Shown here: piece after piece, positions 33,464 to 45,975 of the stretch
Position numbering within the stretch: the stretch's first letter is position 1
Layout of the letters: each line of letters starts with the position of its first letter
Source of the DNA: Charina bottae
Taxonomy: Eukaryota; Chordata; Lepidosauria; Squamata; Charinaidae
Reading direction: 5' to 3'
Length of the DNA: 64,000 nucleotides
Assembly (NCBI GenBank): GCA_023362775.1
Contig: JALMGJ010000004.1
Span: 79,164,798 to 79,228,797, forward strand
The notes under the pieces: model-generated
Told to the model about the DNA's origin: nothing
The model's database searches: none
The model's input: the letters and a program-made list of their open reading frames with translations, nothing else
Translations under genes and position numbers: made by a program

Positions 33464-33645
33464 AAGTGACACATATTTTTATTGAGTCCTTTAATTTAGC
33501 CACAACCAGAAGCATATACAGTACATTTACTTTAATGTCACAAATAATATATATTAATATCTATGGTTGGTGGCTTTGAGGCATGGAATTTGTAAGACTT
33601 TCCTAACTGCCCACCCTAGATATCTAATATTTTTGAAAATAATTG

Positions 33646-34640
33646 TTGAGTCCCGACTAAGACCCAAAGCAGGAAGGTGTGGAATAAGTCTTTTATTTAC
33701 AATAAAAACATACAAAATATATCTAGAGAAAAACATAAGCAACACGAGGTGCTCATGGAGTTCAGGTTGCCTGTGGTGACCCATACCTGTTTGGCATGCA
33801 TGCAGGCAGCCACCACGTGGCTGTGGGGCAAGGTCCCAGAGCGATGCTTGGTGCAGCTGTGGAATGAGGTTCTGGCATGAGGCTTGGTGTGATCATGAGG
33901 AACGGCTCCGGCATGAGGCTTGGTGCAGTCGCAAGGAAAGGTTCCGGTGCGAGGCTTGGCGAGGCTTTGAGGTGAGGCTCCGGTGTGAGGCTCAGCATGG
34001 TGGCTGCAAGGCAATGTTCTGGCACGAGGCTTGGCATGGAGATGGGGCAGGATTCCAGCATGAGGCTTGATGTGGCTGCGAGGTACGATTCTGGCTAGAG
34101 GGTTGGCACGGAGGCAGGACAAGATTCCGGTGTGGGACTGTGCATGGAGGCAAGGCAAGGCCCCAGCACAAAGCATGATTGGATGGCGGGGCAAGGTTCT
34201 GGCATGAAGATTGGCTGGGCTGCAAGGCAAGGCTCTGGTGTAGAAGCAGGATGAAGTCCGAGCAGGGATTCTGGCGTGGTGAGGGGATCGCGATTCACTC
34301 CAGGATGCAGTACAGAATGTGAATAGTTGTCTCCAGGAATGGGTACACGCTGCACTCGTCTTTTATCCGTTTGATTTTCACGCCGTTTGTGAGTGGAAGC
34401 CAATCATGCCTTGCATTGCTCTGCCCGTCTTCCCTACCTCCTTTCTTGCGCGCTGATAGGTGGAGGTGAGTGTCCTACTGGGCTGCCTCCAATCAGCTGC
34501 TCTGGATCTGATTCAAATTTCACGCCATCCCCGTTCTTTCCCGCTTCTACTGTTAACGGCCCTTCTACCTCCAAATTGGACTCATCAGACTCAGCCTCCA
34601 TCCTGACAAGAATGACCTCAGATCCCTTTAGTTCCCAACA
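33646..34640 (-). mobile_element. Solo LTR (995 bp), minus strand
   Basis: On the minus strand the block starts TGTTGGGAAC and ends GGGACTCAA(CA), with a 5-bp direct repeat AATTG on the plus strand at 33641-33645 and 34641-34645. The exact edge is ambiguous because CAA overlaps the TSD. A TATA-like GGATAAAA (plus 34361-34368) and a poly(A) signal AATAAA (complement of 33692-33697) sit in LTR order on the minus strand. A 36-bp minisatellite fills the transcribed part. No internal retroviral sequence adjoins it. Confidence 0.7.
33838..34250. repeat. 36-bp minisatellite inside the LTR
   Basis: The marker GAGGCTTGG recurs at 33843 (variant), 33879, 33915 and 33951, then in degenerate form about every 36 bp to 34250, some 11 units. 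Because 36 is a multiple of 3, long repetitive frames open on both strands (for example 33697-34230 minus, with a 12-residue KPHAG-type repeat). I treat these as repeat artefacts. Confidence 0.88.
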
Positions 34641-34645
34641 AATTG

Positions 34646-35157
34646 TGGCTAAAGGTCAGGGGTGATTGCGAATATTATAATGTATATGCTGATAACTGTG
34701 CTCCAGCAGTATATAAACAGCCTACTATTGTTTAAGCTCCATGTCTATCTACCACTAAAAAGTCTTATAAGGGCATTCAGTTGTTGCACCAATTATTCAT
34801 TAGCCTTCAATAGTTCTAGTGGAACCTTGGTATGCCATTTTGTGTACAGTAGCTGAATTACACTTTGGGCTATTTGCTTTCATTTTCAATTCCAAAGAAT
34901 TAATACTGTTCATTTCATGATTTGGAGGTAAGAAGTTAATTAATTTAGCAAAGCATAACCTATATAGATAATGAAATAAATGATGGCATGTTCTTTTTCT
35001 TTCTTTTCTTTCAATTGCTTTGATTGGTTGCAATCAAGGGCAGATCTTATGCTGTGATGTCATGATACACATATTGTCATTTTGATAAAATCTCAACTTA
35101 CTCCAGACCTCTCTGTTACAGCCCATTTTCTCTGTTTCTGGATAAAAAATTGAAATC
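34646..35157. other. No feature recognised
   Basis: AT-rich spacer downstream of the LTR. Confidence 0.5.
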
Positions 35158-35159
35158 AA

Positions 35160-35290
35160 ATCAAATTCTTTATTACAGGTCAGTGACCCAGACTACTGTA
35201 AATAAAACTTATTAAATAAAACCTACAGAATGTAGCTACAAAATAGAACATAGAATAAAGCATACAAGATTAAAAATGTACAAACATGCT
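35160..35290 (-). repeat. Old LINE 3' end relic
   Basis: TTCTTTATTACAGGTCAGTG on plus resembles the 3' end of the relic at 26099 (TTTATTTCGGTCATTGACC), followed by an A-rich stretch. Minus orientation is inferred. Confidence 0.4.
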
Positions 35291-35671
35291 TCAACTATTT
35301 TGCTATCAGCAATGTATGAGTTTTGCAAGCTGCAAAAACAAACTTTGCAACAGCATAAAATATTGAAATGAAAATACCTTTTAAATAAGTAAATAATTAT
35401 GCTTAACTTTATTTTAACTAATTTAAATAATCAGAATCTTTTATAAAAATATTTTGTATGCAAATACAAACTATAAGTAAATGCATAATGTATAATATAA
35501 ATGAATAAAGTGACCTACCTGTCATTTCTCATTTACCTGATAAAGAATTCCCATGAACCATATTTAAACTGGTTTCTTGGGATTTCAGAGTTCAGAATAA
35601 GTAGCGTGAGTGCTTCAGTGTCACATTTCTGTGGGTTTCATAGGACTGATAGTGTAGACGGTATGTATTTA
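35291..35671. other. No feature recognised
   Basis: AT-rich spacer. Confidence 0.5.
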
Positions 35672-35745
35672 AAATATAAATTTTATTTATTTATTTGTTT
35701 AATTTAGATAACCGCCCATCTCCCCCAACGGGGAACTCTAAATCA
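35672..35745 (-). repeat. L2-like 3' tail fragment
   Basis: TTTTATTTATTTATTTG then ACCGCCCATCTCCCCCAACG and GGGAACTC. Same core motif as 29311 and 45709, minus strand. Confidence 0.65.
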
Positions 35746-37851
35746 AGAGTAATTTAAATGAAAGAAATTGAAATGAATTGCTTATGTTCAAAAACACATT
35801 CTTATATAGAATTAATCCAGGTTATTTATGATATTTATTTATTTATCATCAACAAGAACTATTCAGAAGAAATGAATGGCACTTCCTTTAATATAGGGTG
35901 GAAATAGAGACAAATTGTTATTGTGTACATAGTGGAAGAAGGTGCTTGACTAATAATCAGCATATGTTTAGTAATTTGTCCACTTAAGTGACAACAGGCT
36001 GGATTACTGTATGGCATAAAGAACACATAGAAAGATTAATTTGTGTTTTTTTTTTACTGAGTTGTTGCATAGTTTTCCCCATGCTATTTTGGAGTTCTTT
36101 GCTAACTAGTTCTAAATACACGGAAATTCTGGGAAAAGAGAGGTTTATATCATCTGTCCATTGTTTCAACACTAAAAATTATTTTTTAAAAATAATCTGA
36201 TTTGCCCCAGAACATAGTGAAGCATAATGTTTGATTTTACTATAGATCTGTTCCAAGGCATGAACTGATGAAGCTTTAAATCCTTCCTCAATGTCATTAA
36301 AGAGTTTGCTTATCTTTTTGCAGGTCATCATTTTGGTTTTAGGATATATTTGAATGAAATGGATTGCTTATTCTGTTGAAATATTCAATGGGAAGCTATT
36401 ATTATAGGATTCAGCACAATATTTATGGATAATATTGTTAATTAAGACTGGGAAAGAAAAGGTTTTATTATCCTGCAAACATAAAATGGAAACAACTGAT
36501 CTTACATTACAAAAGTCAATCATGTACAAGAAATATGAATCAACCAAGTTCATAGTGTCAGCTATATTTTATATTTTAGGTATAACCTACATATCTGATA
36601 AGTCTAATTTGTAAAGTGGTTTCAAATTTGTTTGATGAGAGACCTGGTTCTTGTATCAAAGACTAAGCTGCTTTATGTACTGATATCACTTCCTCCACTA
36701 ATTTCCTTATAGTAGCCTGGAAAATTAAATAAGTTTATTCTACCTGCCAATCAGTTTTTCCAGAACTGCAAGATTTGCCATTGACAGCTCAATGTGTTAC
36801 TGCAGTCTAAGTCCTTCTGTTCTTTCAGTGTTGAACGTTACAAACCTTACAAACTTCAGACGAGCCTCACTAACCAGATGTCCAATTCATAGGGACAATC
36901 TCAACTCACTTTCTTATAGTTTGCTAGCAAAAATTATAAATGTTCAATATATGTATTGGATTTTTCCTAGAGTTGGTAAATTATGGAAACACTGTGCTTA
37001 TATTTATGGGTACTCACGCAAGACAAAGTTTTTAGGGTAGAAGCTACTTTGTTCAACCCTCATTTCTTTGCCATCCATTTACTTCAAATCTTATCCAGCA
37101 GTTCTTTGTATTAAATGGCTGGCTATATTGAAACAAAATATTTAGGATCTCCAGAATGAGATGCTAGATCTTGCTAGATCTTTCTTCAGTGTTCATCAAT
37201 GAAAACTGATGCAAATTGGACCAAAATTGGACCAAAATATTCCAACCAGACTTTACACATCTGGCAGTGACTGAGCAGGATAAGACAGCTTAATGAAAGC
37301 AGCAGGCTGTGTGCTGCTATGATAAAAGCAGTCATTATGAGGTTTATTGGAAAAATAATTTAAAATAAAATTGCCAATCACATAATGCATTTATATAAAT
37401 CTAAGATGCAGTAATTGGGATAATATATATAATTATAATCACCATGGCACAAAAGTGTTAATTATAGAACAGGAAAAGATGGAGAAATGTTGCTGGAACA
37501 AAAGTCTTACTGTATAAGGAAAGTTTACAGTATAATCCATCAAATTAAATTATCAATAAATATAACTTCTTCACAGAGTACATGATTAAACCATGGAATT
37601 TAATGTCCTAAGCTAAAGGAAATGACTCCCACTTGAAGAACCAAGCACATTATTGGAGGATAAGGAAATATCCAGCAACTATTTATTCTGGATATTTTAC
37701 CTACCAGAAGCAGAGGAAAGATGCTTCTGAATTCTAGTTTTAACACTATTGGAAGATGTAGTTGTCTTCACTACCCACTTAAGGGTTTGCCATATTTATC
37801 TGATTGGCCACAGTGAGAACAAATGCCAAACTAGATCCAAGATTATTTTTG
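35746..37851. other. AT-rich stretch without recognised gene
   Basis: Frames of up to 82 codons, none recognisable. No repeat boundary found. Confidence 0.5.
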
Positions 37852-37863
37852 TGTCTTTATGTT

Positions 37864-38172
37864 TTGTTTTTTTCATGTCAGAAGCACCGAGGTGCTTTTT
37901 GTAGTGAAAGGATTTGCCGGTGACATCACTGTTTCCCGGGAGATGCCCGAGGAGGCTCCTTTCATGTTCCTGTAATTTTTCCCACTGGAGTGGTACCTTA
38001 TTTATCTACTCACATTTGCATGCTTTTGAACTGCTAGGTTGGCAGAAGCTGGGACTAATTGCCGGGAGCTCACTCAGGCACACGGCTCACACTCTGGGTT
38101 TCAAACTGCTGAGCTGTCAGCCTTAATGGCTTCTGACTCAGCGTCCTAACCACTGAGCCACAGTGGTCCCCT
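37864..38172 (-). mobile_element. tRNA-derived SINE, divergent subfamily, 12-bp TSD
   Basis: Minus-strand copy with head TGTGGCTCAGTGGTTAGGAC, middle CTGCCAACCTAGCAGTTCAA and GGTACCACTCCAGTGGG. The 3' part differs from the 7200 type, ending in a TTTCACTACAAAAAGCACC-type segment and an A-rich tail. The direct repeat TGTCTTTATGTT lies at 37852-37863 and 38173-38184. Confidence 0.88.
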
Positions 38173-38184
38173 TGTCTTTATGTT

Positions 38185-38961
38185 CATCTTCCTTAACAAC
38201 TGGCTGCTTGGGCTGAGAATGATAGGAATTGTGATTCCCAAGGTTGGGAAAGTATGCACAAAAGGGATAGAACATTAAAGTTGCTAGGTGGGGTGAATGG
38301 CAATATGATATTAATCTATTTCCCAGACCTTCTTATATTAAGTGATTGATGCAAAGACAATACATGTTATACATTAATCAATTGTTTTAATTCATTTCAT
38401 TTGGTATTACATTCATTTATTTCTCTAAAAGACTGAGAGCTTGAAAACATATAATGGATCAATTTTTTCCGGCTGCTTAATTTCAAGATCTTCTCTGAAT
38501 TAAATATGCTAGCACAAGATTTACATACACTTTTAAACTTGGCTGGGAAAGATTCTTGCTTACTCATCATTCCCACTTATAAGGAATTTTACCTTGTATA
38601 CACATCTGTCATTCATGTCTAGAAATTTAAAATCTGCCCTTGCCCTATTTTCCAACCTTGATTTCTTAACATCAAGGCCAGATAGTGAATCATTACCATA
38701 TAAGTTTATACCCTTGGCATTCCATCTCTCCATTATTATATTAAGCCAATGTAGATTTAGGAGGCTGGGATTCTTTCTTAATTAATCTCAGTTTTTTTTT
38801 CTTGCTTCCTTTTTCCCCCTTAACATTTAAAACTGACTCAGTTATGTGCATTTAGAAATTTATTTCATACATAACCAGAGCAAGGTTTTGGAGTTGGTGT
38901 AAGTGAGACAACATTAATACCTTCATAGAAAGTAGCTAACAGATTTGTTATTCTGCAGAAA

Positions 38962-38993
<32 letters not shown>

Positions 38994-39833
38994 AAATGAA
39001 GCAGCTATTTATGCAAGCACAGATAACACATGATTGATTAAACCTGTATCTAAATACATACCAATAATAGAAATATAATAGAATATCAATTGTTCAATGA
39101 GGTTCATAAAACTGCTCAGTTCAGCTTCAAAATACAGAATATGCTGGAGATGTCCCAATCCAAGTTCTTCTCAGAAACATTGCTTACAAAATGTATGTGC
39201 AACAGTTCTACTATTTAAAATATCCAGGATATTGTATGGGATATTGTATAAGTATATCACTATTCATGCCATTAGCAACATGAAGGGCCAAATAGAGGCC
39301 TTTTTCAATTACCTCTAAATCTACACATCATCTACAAGGAAACCTACAAGAAGCTTTTGTTTGAATTCAGGGTAGAGGAAAGTAGTTGCTTTGGTTTGTA
39401 TTGCAGTATTGATTTTTGATTGGGACCTGGTCTTTACACTGTAAGGAAAGTTTTCTTCTATAAATAACTGTCACTGAGTGCTTTAACTACAGTGGGATCA
39501 GAGTGGATAGCAAATGATTAAACCATCTTGCTAGAGAGTGCCAACCTAAAGCCTCCCTCCCAAAGACTGGTTTTTATTTTAAAATTAGACGATCATTCAA
39601 TCATCTATTGTATAAATCAGCCACATATATTGTTGGTTTCAGTACGTAATTCTTCTGAATTAATCGGCTTACATATCTCACTGAATCACCTGAGGGACTA
39701 TTATTTTAATGGTACTGGATCTTTTCCACACAGTTAAATTAACATAAAAAATCCAGTTAAATCAATTAAATCAAAACTGCAGATTCATTTTCAAGAGACA
39801 CAACTGCTTTGAAAGACTAATTGCAGTTGCCAA
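38185..39833. other. Stretch without recognised gene
   Basis: Contains an (AAAT)n run at about 38962-38993. CTGAGAATGATAGGAATTGT at 38213 may be a decayed MITE end. Confidence 0.5.
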
Positions 39834-39845
39834 ATACTTGGTATT

Positions 39846-40079
39846 GAGAGCCAGTTTGGTGTAGTGGTTAAGGCATCAGGCTAGAAACCGGGAGACTGTG
39901 AGTTCTAGTCCCGCCTTAGGCACAAAGCCAGCTGAGTGACCTTAGGCCAGTCACTTTCTCTCAGGCCTAGGAAGGAGGCAATGGCAAACCACTTCTGAAA
40001 AACCTTGCCAAGAAAACTGCAGGGACTTGTCCAGGCAGTCTTTGAGAATTGGACATGACTGAATGGATAAAAAAAAAAG
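39846..40079 (+). mobile_element. Sauria-type SINE with BovB-like tail, 12-bp TSD
   Basis: Head GAGAGCCAGTTTGGTGTAGT and GAGTTCTAGTCCCGCC as in 29955. The 3' part is GGCAATGGCAAACCACTTCT, CTTGCCAAGAAAACTGCAGG, then GGACATGACTGAATGGATAA and an A run, matching BovB-type ends in this window. The TSD ATACTTGGTATT lies at 39834-39845 and 40080-40091. Confidence 0.93.
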
Positions 40080-40091
40080 ATACTTGGTATT

Positions 40092-41070
40092 ATTCTTTGA
40101 AATGAAGGCTGCAAAAGTAAGTTCAGAATGGGTCCTGAATTTTATATTGCCTATACCGAGGACGTTCATGAATATTACTGTCTTCACAATTTTTTTTCCA
40201 AGTATGGCTATACACACACACACATTGTCTGTTTCTACGTACATCATGTATGATAGTGTGGTAAACTATGTTTTTCTATTTTGGATTATAGATATACTGA
40301 GTTGAGGTTTAATCCTGCTCTACTACATCTCCTTTAATATTGCAGTGAATATGCATAATATTACATGGACATAGGTGTGAGGGGTTTTGCTCCAGTACCT
40401 CCTAATCCACTTTGTTAAATCAGGGTCTTGTCTTATTATGTATTTCCAGGTCAATAAATTCAGCTGATATACTCTTTACATCTCCAATCTCTACTATAGT
40501 ATAGTAAAGGGTCTTTTAGGATACCCTTAATAATGTAATTCTCCTACTAATCCTATAGAGACTTTTTCTACATGAACTTTGCTTCATGTCTCCCTCTCCT
40601 GGCTTTTATTAATAAAATTGTTCACCCCAAAGGAGAATCAATAATCATGGAATGCATTTCATACTGTATATCTCACATATAGTTGTACCATGACCTAAAA
40701 GCAGTTATTGAAACCCAAAAAGTGACTGTCTCTGTAAATTAACAGCAGAGTAACTTTATCTTGATGAAAGAAATAACGTCAGCTCCAGTTAGCAGTTTCC
40801 ACTGAATATACACTTCCTTTTCATGTCAGGAAATGTCTCTCTTGAAAATAGTCTTCACAACTACTGTACTAAATCAGTTGGGTAGTCATAAATTAAGACA
40901 CTATTCAAAGTGACTGAGGGAACAGCCTTCACTTCTCACTAGAACCCAGTTGAGCAATCCAAAATAAACTGAGTAGTTTTACATCTTTGAAGAATTCAAA
41001 AAAGTTATGAAAAAAGTTTTCATATCCAAAACTAGGGTGATACAGTAGTGGTGCAAAGCATCTACTAGAT
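40092..41070. other. No feature recognised
   Basis: Contains a short (CA)n run near 40212. Otherwise unique-looking. Confidence 0.5.
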
Positions 41071-41250
41071 CAGGGCTTTCCAAACTTTTCTCGTTGGTGA
41101 CACACCAACGGCGGCGCATGAAAACCCAGAAGCACCGCCACAGCGGTGGGGCTTCCAGGTTTTCGTGTGCCGTGGCAGCAGCGCTTCTGGGTTTTCGCGC
41201 GCCACCCCCATGGTGGCGCTTTCAGGTTCTTGCACACTGCGGCGGCATAT
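41071..41250. mobile_element. hAT MITE relic, right end lost
   Basis: Begins CAGGGCTTTCCAAAC, a hAT-like terminus, and contains TTGGTGACACACCAACGGCG, which is also found inverted in the 13925 element. GC-rich interior with repeated GTTTTCG and GCGCC motifs. It runs into an (AT)n stretch at 41248 with no matching right end. Confidence 0.6.
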
Positions 41251-42112
41251 ATATATATTCTTTTTTAGAGACATGAATCTTTCAGCAAACATGAATTACT
41301 TTTATTTTGCCATTTTCATTGCTTTTTGTCCTCTACACTTCCATAAAACTGCTATAGCAATTGCTTCTATTTCACCTACACAAATAAAACTGAACAGCAA
41401 CAAAAAAATCTGTCAGCATGAGAGTCTTCATACTTCTAGAAGTCATATCTTGGTATCTATGTATTCTGCTTTAGTCCTTTAGCCAATTGCCTATCCAGAA
41501 AAGAACTTCTTTTTTAATCCACAAGTACTATGCTCCATTTTTTAGAAAAAGAAAAACACCTCTAATGTTCAAACTTATTCAACCTCCAGCTCTGTCTCAA
41601 ATATACATAATTTTCTTTATTTTATTCCCTTCCTTTTTTATTCATTCATACATACAGACACAGACACAGACAAAAGAAGAAGGAGAACCATTGCAAAGCA
41701 ATTTCTTCAGTCACCAACCCTGAACCAGGATTCTGTGGTGAATGATATTGGGCACTGAGATACCCAGTGGTATGCTGATAAATGTATAACAATCAGCCAT
41801 TGCTCTGTTAGCCACTAAACAGCTGATAGATGAGCTTAGTATTGTGGCTCAGCTCTCCTCACAGCTGGCTTGCAAAATTCCTGAAACTTTAACAATTGGT
41901 ATCTTGCAAGCTGGTATTAACTGGTTCCAGGATACCACTAGAGATACTCCCAAAAACCCAGAGGAATGCACTTCCCACATTTAGATTCCCCAAAAAATTC
42001 ATGCACAAGAGTGATCAATGCTATCTGCAGGTCCGCAATCAGCCTGATAAAAAAGGGTCCAAATAACACACTTCCTCCAGACTCTGTAGCTGTATCTCAG
42101 TTACAGCCTTGT
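41251..42112. other. No feature recognised
   Basis: Short frames only; no repeat identity. Confidence 0.5.
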
Positions 42113-43020
42113 CTGGTATGACAACTTGATCTTCTTTTATGATAGTTACTAGATTGGTTGATCAAGGAAATGCTGTGGATATAGTATATCTTGACTTTAG
42201 CAAGGCTTTTGACAAAGTCTCTCATAGCATCTTATCAACAAAATGGTCAAATATGGGTTTGACAACTAAACTATGAGATATATTCACAATTGGCTCAAGG
42301 ATCATACTCAAAGGGTGGTTATACTGTAAATGGGGTCACGTTTACCTGGAGAGACATCTTGAGTGGGGTACCACAGGGCTCTGTCCTGGTCCTGGTGCTG
42401 TCCAACATTTTTATAAATGATATGAACAAGGAAGTTGAGGGAATGCTTACCAAATTTGCAGATGATGCAAAGCTAGGAAGAATGGTTAATACTTGGGAGG
42501 AGGAGGAGAAAAGTCAAAAAGACTTAGGCTAGAAAAGTGGACAGAAAAAAATGGAATGAAATTTAACAGGAAGAAATGTAAAGTGATGCATCTAGGCAAG
42601 AACAACAAAAGAAACATACAGAATGGGGGAAATCTGGCTCAAGAGCAGCACATGTGAGAAGGACTTAGGTGTATTAGTGGATCACAAGCTCAACATGTCC
42701 CAGCAGTGTAATGCAGTGGCAAAGAAGGCCAACAACCTTTTGAAGAGCAATCAAGAGAAAGATCACGGGAAGTAATTATCCTGCTTTGCCTTGCCCTGGT
42801 CCAACCTCACTTGGAGTATTGCATTCAGTTATGCACACCCAGTTTAAAAAGTACATTGGTAAACTTGAGCAAGTTCAGAGAAGGACTACCAAGATGGTGA
42901 AAGACTGGTGGAGCGGTTAAAAGACCTAGGTATGTTTAGCTTGCAGAAGAGAAGGTATCTTACAGAATGGAATCCTGATAATATGGAGGTATGCAGGGAT
43001 GTTATAATAAGGTCACCCCC
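42113..43020 (+). pseudogene. CR1-clade LINE reverse-transcriptase fragment
   Basis: Decayed RT of a CR1-like LINE in several frames. GNAVDIVYLDFSKAFDKVSH (about 42165-42225) is RT motif A. In another frame, 42290-42532, come VNGVTFTWRDILSGVPQGSV (motif B) and KFADDAKLG (motif C active site). Further downstream are CKVMHLGKN and KDLGVLVDHKLNMSQQCN pieces. Both the endonuclease and the 3' UTR are missing, so it is a dead internal fragment. Confidence 0.9.
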
Positions 43021-44396
43021 AATGTTTTATCAAAGGCATTCTGGTACAGAAGTCATACCATGATTTATCTTTCTTATATAGTGAAGCAAACCAAACGTAT
43101 ATAATTTATAACTTTGCTTTGTTCGGGGCTCTTCTGCAGTTCTTTGGCAAGGAGCCCAGTGATCACTGTCATCTGTGCATGCCAATAAAAGATACTTTAT
43201 TGCATCTGTCTAGCATTAGATGGAAACACCCATTTCTTCTATCTAAATCCAGGCAGGATTTGTATGCAGAACATCTGCCTATTTGAAACAAACATTTTAA
43301 TAGTTAAATCAATTGGAAGAGGAAAGCTGCTCTCATTCAGCAATCCAAAACAAGATGCCTAACAAGACAGCCTGCAAGCCAATTGCAATCAATGATGACA
43401 TGCAAGTCCTTGAAAATATTCACCACTATTATTACAACTAATACTTTACAGTAGTTATATTGCACAATCATGATAAAGCTATAAAGCTGTCAAGATTTAT
43501 GCTGGCTTTCTGGAGTACAGAGCTTGGATGCATCTATTTTATCTTTCTGCATATACATTGGGTTCTTTTCCTATCTTCAACTGATAGGTACCATCGATGG
43601 CCTATTCTTTCTTCAAATATTGGGCAAAAAGAAAGAAAAAAAGTACAGCATATATCCATACAGATGCTACGAGCATATGAAGTTTCCCATGATAACTAAC
43701 TGGACCTTTACACCCACTCATCTGAGCTGTTGTTTCAGTTCAGTTGCTGACAGGATAGGCTGACAAAATCTTCATTTATACATGAGACCATAGGACTTTT
43801 CATACACTGCATACAAATTTGGTGTGTGGCCTTATGGATCAAACTATGCAATAGCATGACAAAAATAAAGAAGCAGCCATGGGAAAAAACTGGTCTGTGT
43901 AACTGTATCAAGAAAGTGTTATAAATGTTATGAGTATCTTGTCTATATTTGTTTATTATCAGATATATACCCTCTGGTTTCTGTTCCATGCACAAGGCCA
44001 TTATTTGAAGGAAAAGTATAAAGCCATAACAGATTGTTGCAAATTACTTTTAGATGTCTCGTATTTCATAACTACCTCAAGGAATATGGAATTATTTATT
44101 TATTTTATAAGTTTAAGTGGGACAAAGAGTTGATTAATGGATGCCTATAGCAATTATCTGCACACTTACTTGAATTCAGTGGGTCTTTTTTCAGGAAAAA
44201 CATGCACTGGGTCATACTGCACATTGGCAGCATTTGTGTGCTTTTTTCTATACTCTTACATTGTTTTTGAAGTAATTCCAGAACACAAATCTCTTAATAG
44301 TAGATGGATGTGGTCAAAAGAAGACAAGGATGAGATCTGTATTGTTTTTCTAGTGTCTTTTAGTATTCTTACTGCACATCGTAGCTTAATAAAGCA
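43021..44396. other. Stretch without recognised gene
   Basis: Open frames up to 88 codons with no known domain. Confidence 0.5.
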
Positions 44397-44480
44397 TAAT
44401 TGTAACCCGCCCAGAGTCCCTTGCATGGGAGATGGGCGGGGAATAAATTTGAAAAATAAATAAATAAATAAAATAAATAC
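44397..44480 (+). repeat. L2-like 3' tail
   Basis: TAACCCGCCCAGAGTCCCTT, GGGAGATGGGCGGGGAATAA, then a (TAAA)n tail. This is the best preserved of the plus-strand tail-only copies. Confidence 0.78.
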
Positions 44481-45006
44481 TCCTGAAATACTGATCAGAG
44501 ACATCAAATAAGAGTTTGGCTCAGTTGTGAATTTTGCCCCTGATAGCATTCAAATGTGAGTATATTTACTATTCATTATCCAGTTTTTTGATACACAAAA
44601 CACCTAAATGTGTTGGTTCCTATTTAGAAACTTAGACACAGAAGAACATGAAAGAACATTCAGATTGACTGGTTCCACCTGACCCCCACCCTTGCAAGTA
44701 GTAGTGTTAGTGCATATAGATTAGTTAGGATCTATCTATCTCAGAAGTTGAATAGAAGACTTTCGACAGTTCTCCTTCCTTTATTTCTCTTTAAACCTGC
44801 TTCTCACTGTGATACATCTTCTTCCCTCATCCCATCACCTGCCTGCTTAAGTTTTGCTTCCTGCCTATAAATATTATTTATTTCATGATACTTGCCATCG
44901 GTTTATGCTTTAATTCTCAACAACCCCAATCAGCATGGTCAACAGCAAAGAATTATGGCAATTGGTGTACAAAATTTTTTGCCAGCATCCTGGTCTGAGG
45001 TATCCC
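44481..45006. other. No feature recognised
   Basis: AT-rich spacer. Confidence 0.5.
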
Positions 45007-45445
45007 AGTACTGTGGAGTCTTTGGTGCTCTCTGAGCCTTGTTGTTTTCTTGCAGATGTTTCATTGCCAGAGTAGGCAACATCTTCAGTGCAAAAAGGGA
45101 GTGGGACTTGCTCTCTGATTATATACCCTGCCTTGTCCTGCCTGTGTTGGTGGGGGTGTTGTACTCTGCTTGGTAGTTCCTTGATTGGGCTGTTGTTTGC
45201 TGCTTGGTTGATTGACTGAGTTAATAGTTCCTTGGTTAGGGTCTATTGTGCTGTTTGATAGTTCCTTTGGTGCTAATCCTGGTGTTAATATTTGCCTATC
45301 TGGGTATTGATTGCCGAATCAATACCATTGAAAGACCAGAACACTTCCTCGCCAGCACTTCTGGTCATATACTTCAGAAGATTTTGAAACCTATTCCAGT
45401 CAGAGGTAGAGAACCAGCAGACATCTAGATATTGCTGAACAACAT
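45007..45445 (-). mobile_element. PLE 3' end relic, minus strand
   Basis: On the minus strand, a degraded coding end (about 45445-45290) leads into non-coding sequence with GGTATATAATCAGAGAGCAA, then CTGAAGATGTTGCCTACTCT and ATGAAACATCTGCAAGAAAA, finishing in AGCACCAAAGACTCCACAG. The layout 'C-terminal coding end, spacer, CTGAAGA hairpin, GAAAC, end' matches the PLE at 31161. A second piece of the same subfamily is at 55287. Confidence 0.6.
45056..45088 (-). ncRNA. Hammerhead-like hairpin in PLE relic
   Basis: Minus strand: CTGAAGA (45082-45088), one extra T, stem GTTGCC/GGCAAT with loop TACTCT (one G-U pair), then GAAAC (45058-45062). Same spacing as at 31780. Confidence 0.42.
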
Positions 45446-45708
45446 CTTACACTTCTATCTAGAATGGTCAATGGTAGGCCATTCATGCTGAGAGTTGTTC
45501 ATATACTTCTCAAGATCCGCAGGTTCCCATGCCTTTTCTAGAAAACATGGTCAAATGACCTGGTCATCTGGTTGGGCATTTCAGGTCTCATTATTGTCTT
45601 ACATGAGTTGAAAATGGTCCTTATAGGATATCTATAGCTGTCCAGAAGCTGTGCATTCAAGGAGAATATTGCAAGTGGCAAGGATTCTACTTTTCAGGGA
45701 TATTGTAT

Positions 45709-45710
45709 TT

Positions 45711-45758
<48 letters not shown>

Positions 45759-45975
45759 TTTCTAACACCGCCCATTTTCCCCCAAAAGGGGGAACTCTTG
45801 ATGGTTTACAATAAAACCACAATTAAAATACTAAACAAACCACAAATACAATAAATATAAAATACAAATACAAATAACAGCAAATGTACATGGAATAAAA
45901 TCTAGATGGGTAGATCGCAAGCATGAGGGCCATTCTCAGTCCATTCTAGGGTGCTAGCCATCCCCAGGAATGACT
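45709..45975 (-). repeat. (TTTA)n plus L2/CR1-like LINE 3' UTR
   Basis: About 12 TTTA units, then CACCGCCCATTTTCCCCCAA, GGTTTACAATAAAACCACAA and AGGGTGCTAGCCATCCCCAG. The last motif also occurs in the copies at 1880 and 23901, so this is a shorter member of that LINE family. Confidence 0.75.

Noticed and set aside
33697..34230. 177-codon minus-strand frame with a 12-residue repeat
   Set aside because: Produced by the 36-bp minisatellite within the LTR; the period being a multiple of three keeps it open.
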